64,000 nucleotides of DNA from Streptomyces sp. WMMC940. GTDB taxonomy: Bacteria > Actinomycetota > Actinomycetes > Streptomycetales > Streptomycetaceae. Of this stretch, positions 27,321 through 36,124 are shown piece after piece (positions within the stretch are counted from its first letter, which is position 1; each line of letters starts with the position of its first letter). The translations under genes and the position numbers were made by a program. The notes beneath the pieces are model-generated. The model had not been told where the DNA came from. It was given only the letters and a program-made list of their open reading frames with translations, and made no database searches. Location of the stretch: assembly GCF_027460265.1 (NCBI RefSeq), contig NZ_JAPZBC010000001.1:4471501-4535500 (forward strand), given 5' to 3'.

Positions 27321-30300
27321 ATGAGCCTGCACGGTCTGCTCGACGCCGTCGTCAAGGACCCCGCCCTCGTCGAAGCGGTGAAGGCCGCGGGCGACGGTCA
27401 CCGGCCCCACGTAGACCTGGTCGGGCCGCCGGCCGCCCGGCCCTTCGCCGTGGCCGCCCTGGCCCGCGAGGCATCCCGGCCCGTGCTGGCCGTGACCGCG
27501 ACCGGCCGCGAGGCCGAGGACCTGGCCGCTGCGCTGCGGTCGCTTCTCGACCCGGACACGGTCGTGGACTACCCCTCGTGGGAGACCCTGCCGCACGAGC
27601 GGCTCTCGCCCCGCTCCGACACCGTCGGCCGCCGGCTCGCGGTACTGCGCCGGCTCGCGCACCCCAGCACGGACGACCCGGCCACCGGGCGGGTCAGCGT
27701 CGTCGTCGCCCCCGTGCGGTCGGTGCTGCAGCCCCAGGTCAAGGGCCTCGGGGACCTCGAGCCGGTGGCCCTGCGCACCGGGCGGACCGCCGACCTGGAG
27801 GACGTCGTCGCGGGGCTCTCGGCCGCGGCGTACTCGCGGGTGGAGCTGGTGGAGAAGCGCGGCGAGTTCGCCGTGCGCGGCGGCATCCTCGACGTCTTCC
27901 CGCCGACCGAGGAGCATCCGCTCCGGATCGAGTTCTGGGGCGACGACGTCGAGGAGATCCGTTACTTCAAGGTCGCCGACCAGCGTTCGCTGGAGGTCGC
28001 CGAGCACGGACTGTGGGCGCCGCCGTGCCGTGAGCTGCTGCTCACCGACGAGGTGCGGCGGCGTGCCGCGGCTCTCGCCGAGGCCCATCCGGAGCTCGGC
28101 GAACTGCTGGGGAAGATCGCCGAGGGTATCGCCGTCGAGGGCATGGAGTCCCTCGCCCCCGTCCTCGTCGACGACATGGAGCTGCTGCTCGACGTGATGC
28201 CGCAGGGTTCGATGGCCGTGGTGTGCGACCCCGAGCGGGTCCGTACCCGGGCCGCCGACCTGGTGGCCACGTCGCAGGAGTTCCTTCAGGCGTCATGGGC
28301 CGCCTCGGCAGGCGGCGGCAAGGCGCCGATCGACGTCGGAGCGGCCTCCCTGTGGGGTATCGCGGACGTACGGGACCGGGCGCGCGAGCTCGGCATGATG
28401 TGGTGGTCCGTGTCGCCGTTCGCCGTGGACGAGGAGCTGACGGACGACACCCTGACGCTCGGGATGCACGCCCCGGAGACCTACCGGGGCGACACCGCCC
28501 GCGCGCTCGCGGACACCAAGGGCTGGCTCGCCGACGGCTGGCGCACGGTCTTCGTGACCGAGGGCCACGGGACGGCGTCCCGCACCGTCGAGGTGCTGGG
28601 CGGCGAGGGGATCGCCGCCAGGCTGGAGGCGGACCTCGGGGAGATCGGCCCCTCCGTCGTCCACGTCGCCTGCGGCTCGATCGACCACGGCTTCGTCGAC
28701 CCGGGCCTGAGGCTCGCGGTGCTGACGGAGACCGATCTGTCCGGGCAGAAGGCCGCGGGCAAGGACGGCGCGCGGATGCCTACCCGCCGCCGCAAGCAGA
28801 TCGACCCGCTCACGCTGGAGGCCGGCGACTACATCGTCCACGAGCAGCACGGCGTCGGCCGCTATCTGGAGATGGTGCAGCGCACCGTGCAGGGCGCCAC
28901 GCGCGAGTACCTGCTCGTGGAGTACGCCCCCGCCAAGCGCGGGCAGCCCGGGGACCGCCTCTACATCCCCACCGACCAGCTGGAGCAGGTCACCAAGTAC
29001 GTCGGCGGTGAGGCGCCCACGCTGCACCGACTCGGCGGGGCGGACTGGACGAAGACGAAGGCGCGTGCGAAGAAGGCGGTCAAGGAGATCGCCGCCGACC
29101 TGATCAAGCTCTACAGCGCCCGGATGGCGGCGCCCGGGCACACCTTCGGTCCGGACACGCCCTGGCAGCGGGAGCTGGAGGACGCCTTCCCGTACGCGGA
29201 GACGCCCGACCAGCTGACCACCATCGCCGAGGTCAAGGAGGACATGGAGAAGTCGGTTCCGATGGACCGGCTGATCTGCGGCGACGTCGGCTACGGCAAG
29301 ACGGAGATCGCGGTCCGGGCCGCCTTCAAGGCCGTCCAGGACGGCAAGCAGGTGGCGGTGCTCGTCCCTACGACGCTGCTGGTGCAGCAGCACTTCGGGA
29401 CCTTCTCGGAGCGCTACTCCCAGTTCCCCGTCGTCACCCGGGCCCTCTCGCGCTTCCAGTCCGACACCGAGGCGAAGGCGACCCTGGAGGGTCTGCGGGA
29501 CGGCTCGGTCGACATCGTCATCGGCACGCACCGGCTGTTCTCGTCCGAGACCAGGTTCAAGGACCTGGGCCTGGTCGTCGTGGACGAGGAGCAGCGGTTC
29601 GGCGTCGAGCACAAGGAGCAGCTGAAGAAGCTCCGCGCGAACGTCGACGTCCTGACGATGTCCGCGACACCCATCCCCCGGACCCTGGAGATGGCGGTCA
29701 CCGGCATCCGCGAGATGTCGACGATCACCACCCCGCCGGAGGAGCGCCACCCGGTGCTGACGTTCGTCGGCCCCTACGAGGAGAGGCAGATCGGCGCGGC
29801 CGTCCGCCGCGAACTGCTCCGCGAGGGCCAGGTTTTCTACATCCACAACCGGGTCGAGTCGATCGACCGGGCGGCGGCGCGGCTGCGGGAGATCGTCCCG
29901 GAGGCGCGGATCGCGACCGCCCACGGCCAGATGGGCGAGAGCGCGCTGGAGCAGGTCGTCGTCGACTTCTGGGAGAAGAAGTTCGACGTGCTCGTCTCGA
30001 CGACGATCGTCGAGTCCGGCATCGACATCTCCAACGCCAACACGCTCATCGTCGAGCGCGGCGACAACTTCGGCCTCTCCCAGCTGCACCAGTTGCGCGG
30101 CCGGGTCGGCCGGGGCAGGGAACGCGGCTACGCGTACTTCCTCTACCCGCCGGAGAAGCCGCTCACCGAGACCGCGCACGAGCGGCTGGCGACGATCGCC
30201 CAGCACACCGAGATGGGCGCGGGCATGTACGTCGCGATGAAGGACCTGGAGATCCGCGGCGCGGGCAACCTCCTCGGCGGCGAGCAGTCGGGCCACATCG

Positions 30301-30851
30301 CCGGCGTCGGCTTCGACCTGTACGTCCGCATGGTGGGCGAGGCGGTCGCCGACTACCGGGCCTCCCTGGAGGGCGGCGCGGAGGAGGAGCCGCCGCTGGA
30401 GGTCAAGATCGAGCTCCCGGTCGACGCGCACGTCCCGCACGACTACGCGCCGGGCGAGCGGCTGCGCCTCCAGGCGTACCGGGCCATCGCCGCCGCGAAC
30501 TCGGAGGAGGACGTCAGGGCGGTGCGCGAGGAGCTCGTCGACCGCTACGGCAAGCTGCCGGAGCCGGTGGAGAACCTGCTGCTGGTCGCCGGGCTGCGGA
30601 TGCTCGCCCGGGCCTGCGGGGTCGGCGAGATCGTGCTCCAGGGCCCGAACATCCGCTTCGCGCCGGTGGAACTGCGCGAGTCGCAGGAGCTGCGGCTGAA
30701 GCGGCTGTACCCGCGCACGGTGATCAAGCCCGCGGTCCAGCAGGTCCTGGTGCCCCGGCCGACGACGGGCAAGATCGGCGGCAAGCCGGTGGTGGGGCGT
30801 GAACTGCTGGCGTGGACGGGCGAGTTCCTGACGTCGATCCTCGGCTCCTAG
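27321..30851 (+). CDS. mfd: Transcription-repair coupling factor
   Basis: 1176 residues, full length. It displaces RNA polymerase stalled at lesions and recruits UvrA. Domains: UvrB-like N-terminal part (about 1-330), RNAP-interaction domain around 490-560 (GDYIVHEQHGVGRYLEM), SF2 helicase with GDVGYGKTEIAVRAA near 655 and VVDEEQRFGVEHKE, LSATPIPRTLEM-type motif III, REG motif with LHQLRGRVGRGRERGYAYF, and a C-terminal TRCF domain. The ATG has only a weak ribosome site. Confidence 0.96.
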   Translation: MSLHGLLDAVVKDPALVEAVKAAGDGHRPHVDLVGPPAARPFAVAALAREASRPVLAVTATGREAEDLAAALRSLLDPDTVVDYPSWETLPHERLSPRSDTVGRRLAVLRRLAHPSTDDPATGRVSVVVAPVRSVLQPQVKGLGDLEPVALRTGRTADLEDVVAGLSAAAYSRVELVEKRGEFAVRGGILDVFPPTEEHPLRIEFWGDDVEEIRYFKVADQRSLEVAEHGLWAPPCRELLLTDEVRRRAAALAEAHPELGELLGKIAEGIAVEGMESLAPVLVDDMELLLDVMPQGSMAVVCDPERVRTRAADLVATSQEFLQASWAASAGGGKAPIDVGAASLWGIADVRDRARELGMMWWSVSPFAVDEELTDDTLTLGMHAPETYRGDTARALADTKGWLADGWRTVFVTEGHGTASRTVEVLGGEGIAARLEADLGEIGPSVVHVACGSIDHGFVDPGLRLAVLTETDLSGQKAAGKDGARMPTRRRKQIDPLTLEAGDYIVHEQHGVGRYLEMVQRTVQGATREYLLVEYAPAKRGQPGDRLYIPTDQLEQVTKYVGGEAPTLHRLGGADWTKTKARAKKAVKEIAADLIKLYSARMAAPGHTFGPDTPWQRELEDAFPYAETPDQLTTIAEVKEDMEKSVPMDRLICGDVGYGKTEIAVRAAFKAVQDGKQVAVLVPTTLLVQQHFGTFSERYSQFPVVTRALSRFQSDTEAKATLEGLRDGSVDIVIGTHRLFSSETRFKDLGLVVVDEEQRFGVEHKEQLKKLRANVDVLTMSATPIPRTLEMAVTGIREMSTITTPPEERHPVLTFVGPYEERQIGAAVRRELLREGQVFYIHNRVESIDRAAARLREIVPEARIATAHGQMGESALEQVVVDFWEKKFDVLVSTTIVESGIDISNANTLIVERGDNFGLSQLHQLRGRVGRGRERGYAYFLYPPEKPLTETAHERLATIAQHTEMGAGMYVAMKDLEIRGAGNLLGGEQSGHIAGVGFDLYVRMVGEAVADYRASLEGGAEEEPPLEVKIELPVDAHVPHDYAPGERLRLQAYRAIAAANSEEDVRAVREELVDRYGKLPEPVENLLLVAGLRMLARACGVGEIVLQGPNIRFAPVELRESQELRLKRLYPRTVIKPAVQQVLVPRPTTGKIGGKPVVGRELLAWTGEFLTSILGS

Positions 30852-30893
30852 TGCCGCGTCAGGCGACGTCCACCCCGTCGCGACGCCCGGCAC
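30851..30893 (+). terminator. Imperfect hairpin at the end of mfd
   Basis: GTGCCG...CGGCAC and CGACG...CGTCG form nested arms between 30851 and 30893, starting at the mfd stop. No U-tract, so the termination role is tentative. Confidence 0.4.
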
Positions 30894-31261
30894 GGCCACT
30901 CGCGGCGTTGCCGAATCGACCGAGTAGGCCCACTGCGAGGTCGATCCGGCGCCTTGCGACCCTTTGTCTCGGCCGGGTCCGGGGGGACCTCCATGCGCCG
31001 GACACCGCTCCTCGACGGGCAAACCTCGCCACGAGGCCGGCGATCCCGGTGGCTTGCTCGCGCGGCCCGTAGCGGCTCGCGGCGGCGCCTGCCGCCTGGG
31101 GCCCGTGGCCGCGGTGCGCGGGCGTCGTCGTCCGTTCGGGGCACGGCTCGCCCGGACGGATCAGGCCGGGGCGACGACGGGAACGGGACGTGTTCGGCTT
31201 GGCTCGCGAGGGCTGTGTCCCCGGTGGCCGGCCGTACCGCCCCAGCAGTGAGGAGCCTTTG
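30894..31261. other. Intergenic, no gene assigned
   Basis: Long non-coding stretch before the beta-helix gene. It has dyad-rich segments (for example around GGTCCGGGGGGACC near 30975) but no ORF with a ribosome site other than AGGAG at 31251-31255 for the next gene. It could be a degraded mobile-element end; I cannot show it. Confidence 0.4.
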
Positions 31262-32953
31262 ATGTCTCGTCAGCACGTTCCGGCCGTCGTAGGTCTCGTG
31301 GCGGGCGCGCTGGTCACGGTCCCCGTCACTGCCGCCGGAGCCGCCCCGTCGCCTCCGCCGCCGCAGCAGCGGCCTCCGGCGTCCGTGCCCGCGGCCCCCC
31401 TGGTGCCGAGGGCTCCCGCTGTCCCCGCTCCCCCCGGCGTGGGGGCTGTCGCACCGTCGGCTCCGGCCGTTCCCGGCCCCGGTGCCGCCCCGCCGGTTCC
31501 CACCGCCCCTCCGCCGCCGGCGCCGCCGGCGGCCGCCCCCTCCCCGGTCGCGTCCGGAGGTGCCGTCGCCGGGCCCAAGCCGCCGGGACCCGCGAAGCCC
31601 CCCGGCCCCGCGAAGCCCGCCGTACCCGCCAAGCCCACCGCGCCGCCGAAACCGCCCGCGGCCCCCGGCGTCATCGACGTACCGTGCTCGGTCCCGCATC
31701 TCCTCACCGCGATCCGCGCGGCCAACGGCACGGCCGCCCCGGAGACCCTGCGGCTGGCGCCGGGCTGCACGTACCGTCTGGCGGCCGGGGCCAACCCCTT
31801 CCACCCGGTCAACGGCCTGCCGGTGATCACCGGCACGATGACCGTCGACGGCCAGGGCTCGACGATCACCCGCGTCGCGACGGCTCCGAGGTTCCGCATC
31901 CTGCTCGTCGGCAGAACGGCGCGGCTGACGATGCTCGACACCACGATCAGCGGGGGCAGCGCGACCGACTGCCCGGCCTACCCGGACGTCCCCGGCATGG
32001 CCTGCGGCGGAGGGATCGCCAACCTCGGCCGGTTGTTCCTGACCCGCAGCCGGGTGACCGGCAACCGGGCCGAGTCGGAGCTGTACGCCCAGGGCGCCGG
32101 CATCGACAACCCGGGCAACGCCACGATCCGCAGCTCGGTCGTCAGCGGCAACACCGTCGCCTACTCCGGATCCGAGCGCGGCGGCGCGGCGGCGGGCGGC
32201 GGTATCGCCAACGACGGGCCGCTGACGGTCGAGGGCGCCCAGGTGATCAACAACCGGGCACGGGTCAGGGAGGACACCCGGAGCTTCGCGTTCGGCTCCG
32301 GCATCGCCGGCATGGCGCAGAGCACCGTCAAGAACTCCGTGATCAGGAACAACCGCGCGTCCGCGCCGGGCGGGTTCGCCCGTGCCGCGGTCACCAACAG
32401 CGCACCGGCGTCGGGCCGGATGACCGTCACCGGCAGCTTCGTCCGGGGCAACGTCGCCGACGCCCCCGACGGCACGGCCCAGGGCGGCGGCATCACCAAC
32501 TCCGCGCGCATGACCGTCGACAACACCCACGTCAGCGGCAACACGGTGACGGCCCGGGGCGGCACGGCACGCGGCGGCGGCATCCGGCTCGGGCCGGGGA
32601 GCGAACTGAAGCTGCTGCGCAGCTCCGTCGTCGGCAATGTCGTCGAGGCCTCCGAGGGGGTGGCGCAGGGCGGCGGCCTGGACAACCCGGACGGCGGCAC
32701 GCTGGAGACCACCCGGTCGAGGATCATCGACAACTCGGTCACCGCGCAGGACGGAACGGCGCTGGGCGGCGGGCTCTACCACGCGGTCGGCACGTCCACG
32801 CTGGACCGGACCGTCATCAACGGCACCCGCGCCATCGACGGCGGCGGCATCTTCCGGCGGTCCGGGACCGTGAGGCTCCTCGGTTCCCAGGTCATGTTCA
32901 ACACCCCGAACAACTGCAGGCCGACCGACTCCGTGCGCGGCTGCGTCGGCTGA
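31262..32953 (+). CDS. Secreted right-handed beta-helix repeat protein
   Basis: 563 residues from the ATG at 31262 (AGGAG six bases before). A signal peptide (about 1-29, cleaved after AAGA) is followed by ~110 residues of Pro/Ala/Val-rich linker, then a CSVPHLLTAIRAANG segment (the 'LxxAIxxAN' entry motif of secreted beta-helices) and a parallel beta-helix with recurrent GGGI.N and RSSVVSGN-like turns to the end. No catalytic motif of pectate lyase type is evident and there is no cell-wall anchor. Probably an extracellular or surface adhesin-like protein; function unknown. Confidence 0.75.
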   Translation: MSRQHVPAVVGLVAGALVTVPVTAAGAAPSPPPPQQRPPASVPAAPLVPRAPAVPAPPGVGAVAPSAPAVPGPGAAPPVPTAPPPPAPPAAAPSPVASGGAVAGPKPPGPAKPPGPAKPAVPAKPTAPPKPPAAPGVIDVPCSVPHLLTAIRAANGTAAPETLRLAPGCTYRLAAGANPFHPVNGLPVITGTMTVDGQGSTITRVATAPRFRILLVGRTARLTMLDTTISGGSATDCPAYPDVPGMACGGGIANLGRLFLTRSRVTGNRAESELYAQGAGIDNPGNATIRSSVVSGNTVAYSGSERGGAAAGGGIANDGPLTVEGAQVINNRARVREDTRSFAFGSGIAGMAQSTVKNSVIRNNRASAPGGFARAAVTNSAPASGRMTVTGSFVRGNVADAPDGTAQGGGITNSARMTVDNTHVSGNTVTARGGTARGGGIRLGPGSELKLLRSSVVGNVVEASEGVAQGGGLDNPDGGTLETTRSRIIDNSVTAQDGTALGGGLYHAVGTSTLDRTVINGTRAIDGGGIFRRSGTVRLLGSQVMFNTPNNCRPTDSVRGCVG

Positions 32954-33153
32954 CGCTCCGCGCACCACGAAGGTCCGCAGCGCCCCGGTCCTCCGGGCCG
33001 CGGCGGACGGGTCGGCCCCCTCTTCATCACCCGGTCATCGACCTGCTGTCGCGCGAGACGACACCGGGCATCGGCGAGGTCCGAGGCCCGGTCCGGCCCC
33101 GCGGGGAGGGCGCTCCCCGGGATCCGGTCCTCGCGCGGGCCGTCGCGCCCCAA

Positions 33154-33313
33154 GGGCTGTCCCGCCGTCACCGGTGGATCAGCGCGCGGCGTCAGATGCG
33201 GTGCGTCGCAAGGCGGGTGGTATCCCTCATACCGGGTGGATTCGGGCGATCCGACAACGCGGCGAGGTGCCGCAGCTGTCGTCGTGCGCCCGTTGGGGAC
33301 CAAGGGACAGCCC
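33154..33313. mobile_element. 160-bp element bounded by 10-bp terminal inverted repeats (MITE-like)
   Basis: GGGCTGTCCC at 33154-33163 and GGGACAGCCC at 33304-33313 are perfect inverted repeats around a non-coding 140-bp core. No target-site duplication is obvious and no second copy is in the window. Size and structure suit a MITE; the right end abuts the -10 of the next gene. Confidence 0.4.
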
Positions 33314-33320
33314 ATAGGAT
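33293..33320 (+). promoter_or_regulatory. Promoter of the secreted nuclease gene, leaderless type
   Basis: TTGGGG (33293-33298), a 16-bp spacer and TAGGAT (33315-33320), which ends six bases before the GTG at 33327. The -35 lies within the MITE-like element. Confidence 0.5.
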
Positions 33321-33326
33321 CCCTGC

Positions 33327-34088
33327 GTGCCCGACTCCCTGCGCAAGCGCTCGGCGCTCTTCGCCGTCGTCCTGTCCGCCGCCGTCCTCGCGGGCTGCGG
33401 ACCCGGTTCCGGCACGCCCGATGGAGGGGGCTCCGCCCCCGGTCCGTCGGCGGGCCGCGCGGCCGGCCCGCTCGGCAACCCGGACGGCACGAAGCCAGGG
33501 CTCGCGCCGGTGACGACGGACGCGGACAAGGCCGCGGCTCGCGGCCTCATCGGGGAGCTGACCACGAAGGGGCGTGGGCCGAGGACGGGCTACGACCGAG
33601 ATGAGTTCGGCTACGCGTGGATGGACACGGCGGACGGAGTACCGCTGGCGAGGAACGGTTGTGACACGCGGAACGACTTGCTGAAGCTCCATGGGCGGCA
33701 TGTCCGGTTCCGAGCGGGTTCCGACTGCGTGGTCGTTTCGATGGACCTGTACGACCCGTACACCGGCAAAGACATCGCCTGGAAGAAGGCGAGGGCGGCC
33801 GAGGTGCAGATAGACCACGTGGTGCCCCTGTCGTACAGCTGGCAGATGGGCTCGTCCCGCTGGCCGGAGAGCAAGCGTGAGCGGTTCGCCAACGACGTGC
33901 TCAATCTCCTGCCCGTCGAGGGCCGTGCCAACTCGGCCAAGGGCGATTCCGGACCGGCGTCGTGGCTGCCGCCCAGCAAACAGATCAGGTGCGCGTACGC
34001 GGTCCGCTTCGCCCAGGTGGCGCTCAAGTACGAACTGCCGGTGACGTCTGCGGACAAGCGGATGATGCTGCGTCAGTGCGAGGGCTGA
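33327..34088 (+). CDS. Secreted HNH endonuclease-family lipoprotein (DUF1524-like)
   Basis: 253 residues. A lipoprotein signal (SALFAVVLSAAVLAGC, lipobox LAGC with Cys24) and Gly/Pro-rich spacer lead to a nuclease-like domain: YDRDEFGYAWMD, CDTRNDLL, then VQIDHVVPLSYSWQMG (the His-rich D-H-x-x-P-L core of HNH nucleases) and FANDVLNLLPVEGRANSAKGD with the Asn of the motif. Such exported nucleases occur widely in actinomycetes and probably degrade extracellular DNA; activity is not shown here. Slightly lower GC after about 33540 than in neighbours. Confidence 0.85.
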   Translation: MPDSLRKRSALFAVVLSAAVLAGCGPGSGTPDGGGSAPGPSAGRAAGPLGNPDGTKPGLAPVTTDADKAAARGLIGELTTKGRGPRTGYDRDEFGYAWMDTADGVPLARNGCDTRNDLLKLHGRHVRFRAGSDCVVVSMDLYDPYTGKDIAWKKARAAEVQIDHVVPLSYSWQMGSSRWPESKRERFANDVLNLLPVEGRANSAKGDSGPASWLPPSKQIRCAYAVRFAQVALKYELPVTSADKRMMLRQCEG

Positions 34089-34234
34089 GTACCGGCGTCG
34101 GCCCCGTGGCCGCGCGGACGGAGAGCGAAGGACTGTCGGCCTCGCCTCGCCGCCCGCATACGGAGAGGCCGGGAAGGCCGCCCCCTCCTGCGGCCCTCCC
34201 GGCTGTCCCCCCCCCCGCTCCTCGCGGACCCGTG

Positions 34235-34999
34235 TCAGTCGAGGTCCACGATGTCCTTCTCGGCCTGCTCCTTCACGGGCACCGGCCGGTCGAACTCCGA
34301 GAAGGTCATGTCGATCGGCTCCGCGCCCCCGGTCACCTGGAAGCGGAGCAGGTACGGCGTGCCCTTCGCGGCCACGTGGGCGGTGGCCTTCTCGCCCCGG
34401 TAGGACTCCCTGAGGACCACCGTCGGCGTGCCGTCGACCGTCGAGCCGCCGGCCCGCTTCGCCTCGGTGTCGTCGGCCTCGAACCCTTCGAGGTAGCTGT
34501 CGAGGTCGCAGAACTGCGCGAGGTCCTTGGCGTCCTGGGCGTCGGCCTTCTCCCGGACCCACTTGCCCAGGAGCGTGTCCAGGGCGGCCCGGGTCTCCGC
34601 CTCGGAGCCGCCCTTGGTCTGCGAGCGCAGCATCCTCTCGTCGAAGCGCAGGTAGACCGTGTCGCCGGTCCTGACGAGCTCCGTGGTGCCCTCCGCGCCC
34701 ATCTGGACGGTTCCCGCGCAGTTCCCCTTGGTGTCCACCGCGAGGTCCCCCCGGACCGGGCCGTCCGCCGTCGTCATGGTGACCTTGAGTCTGAGCGAGG
34801 TCGCCTTCTTCGTCGTGGTGATGGCCTTGTTGAGGATCTCGGGGCCCGAGAGGCCGGGGTACGGGCCGGACTCCGCGCTCGGCTTGCCGTCGCCGGCCGT
34901 CCCGTCGAGGGGGCCGCACGCCGACAGGGCGAGGGCGGAAGCGGCGCACAGCGAGGCGAGGGCGAGGTGCTTGACGCGGGAGGGCGGGACGGCGGGCAT
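34235..34999 (-). CDS. Putative lipoprotein (LppX/LprAFG-like fold)
   Basis: 254 residues from the ATG at 34999, with a GGAGAAG site. The lipobox LSAC follows a 27-residue signal. The mature part has alternating strands such as SLRLKVTMTTADGPVRGDLAVD and TELVRTGDTVYLRFDERML, resembling the antiparallel half-barrel of LppX/LprG-type lipid carriers; length fits. Similarity is judged by pattern only. It is followed at its 3' end by a run of ten C residues (34207-34216). Confidence 0.7.
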   Translation of the reverse strand: MPAVPPSRVKHLALASLCAASALALSACGPLDGTAGDGKPSAESGPYPGLSGPEILNKAITTTKKATSLRLKVTMTTADGPVRGDLAVDTKGNCAGTVQMGAEGTTELVRTGDTVYLRFDERMLRSQTKGGSEAETRAALDTLLGKWVREKADAQDAKDLAQFCDLDSYLEGFEADDTEAKRAGGSTVDGTPTVVLRESYRGEKATAHVAAKGTPYLLRFQVTGGAEPIDMTFSEFDRPVPVKEQAEKDIVDLD

Positions 35000-35070
35000 G
35001 ACGGCTTCTCCGTTTGGGGGCTGGGGGTGGGGCGGGTCGTGCTGGGTGGGCGTGACGGCTGGGGCGAGGT

Positions 35071-35880
35071 TCAGAGCTTCAGGTCCCAGACGCCGGCGTC
35101 GTACGCGAAGCCGGGGCTGACCTCGACGGTCAGGTTCTCGGCGTCGGCGGGGGCGTCGAAGGCCCAGACGGCGGTGACCTTCTTGCCGGGCAGGATCGTG
35201 CCGGTGAACGGCTCGCCGACCTTGCCGTCGTAGATCGACTCGGCCTTCACGCCGTCCTTGCCGGCGCGGGCCTCGGCGGTCACGAGCGCGGCCTCGAACT
35301 TCTCCTTGCCGGAGTTCTCGATGGTGACGGTCACCTTGTACGCCTTGTTGCCCTTGGTGTGGCCGATGGCGTACTCGCCCGGTGTCCAGGACGCGGGCTC
35401 GGAGACGGTGACGGTCAGATCGTCGTCGTAGACGGCGGAGTCGCCGGCGGCGAGGGCCTTGCCGCTCGCGTCCTCGCCGTCCTTCGCCTTCTCCAGCGGC
35501 TCGTCGCTCCCGGAGGGCTTCCTGGAGGCGGACGACCCGGACGTGACCTTGTTGATCTCGTCGACCGCCTCGTCCACGGCCTTGAACGTGATGACCGCGC
35601 CGACCACCGACAGGACCAGGGACACCAGGCCGAGCACGATGCCGGCCACGGCGACTCCCTTGTTGGTGGCTTCGCCGCGCTTCACCCGGCCCTTCGCCGA
35701 GAGGCCGAGGATCAGCCCGATCAGGCCGAGGATGCCGGCGAGCCAGAAGAGGAGCGGGATCAGCCCGGACAGGGCTCCGATGATCCCCAGGATCAGCGCG
35801 GCGGTCCCGAGACCGTTGCGGGCCGGCCCGGCCGGCATGGGCGCCTGCGGGAACTGGGGTTGCTGCGTGTACTGGGACAT
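35071..35880 (-). CDS. DUF4190/DUF4352-type membrane-anchored protein
   Basis: 269 residues. A short Gln/Pro-rich head, then a DUF4190-like pair of helices (GTAALILGIIGALSGLIPLL and GVAVAGIVLGLVSLVLSVVG), a charged linker, and an extracytoplasmic Ig-like DUF4352 domain (TVTVSEPASWTPGEYAIG, VTIENSGKEKFEAALV). The function of these proteins is unknown; they are common in Streptomyces. It lies 71 bp upstream of the lipoprotein gene on the same strand. Confidence 0.8.
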   Translation of the reverse strand: MSQYTQQPQFPQAPMPAGPARNGLGTAALILGIIGALSGLIPLLFWLAGILGLIGLILGLSAKGRVKRGEATNKGVAVAGIVLGLVSLVLSVVGAVITFKAVDEAVDEINKVTSGSSASRKPSGSDEPLEKAKDGEDASGKALAAGDSAVYDDDLTVTVSEPASWTPGEYAIGHTKGNKAYKVTVTIENSGKEKFEAALVTAEARAGKDGVKAESIYDGKVGEPFTGTILPGKKVTAVWAFDAPADAENLTVEVSPGFAYDAGVWDLKL

Positions 35881-35994
35881 GGGTGTCCTCCAGGGAACGT
35901 GTCATCGGCGCCTGTTGTAGCGGCCAACGGGGCGCTGCGTGGTCCGGCCCGTTCGACGGTCCGGCGGTGCGACGGGTCAATAAGAGCAGAGCCT

Positions 35995-36018
35995 GTGAAC
36001 CGAGTCAACATTGTTCAC
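35995..36018. promoter_or_regulatory. Dyad GTGAAC...GTTCAC in the divergent promoter region
   Basis: Six-base perfect arms separated by 12 bp between the DUF4190-type gene and the methylase-fusion gene. Candidate operator for either. Confidence 0.35.
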
Positions 36019-36124
36019 GGCGTTTGGATTCACGCACACTGTGAAGCGTTCCGTCGCGCAGTCATCGCTATGCTCGGTGTCACATCAGCGCCGGCGAGTC
36101 GCCGACGGAGAACAGGAGCAGCCC

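Larger units (their letters stand above)
32954..33326. other. Intergenic region holding a MITE-like inverted-repeat element and a promoter
   Basis: No gene. It contains the element at 33154-33313 and, at its right edge, the promoter of the secreted nuclease gene. Confidence 0.5.

Noticed and set aside
28293..31022. 909-residue minus-strand frame across mfd
   Set aside because: Antisense shadow of mfd; Arg/Leu/Asp-rich with no recognisable domain.
30894..31261. Possible insertion-sequence end or transposase remnant
   Set aside because: No transposase motif in any frame and no matching inverted repeats; left as unassigned intergenic sequence.
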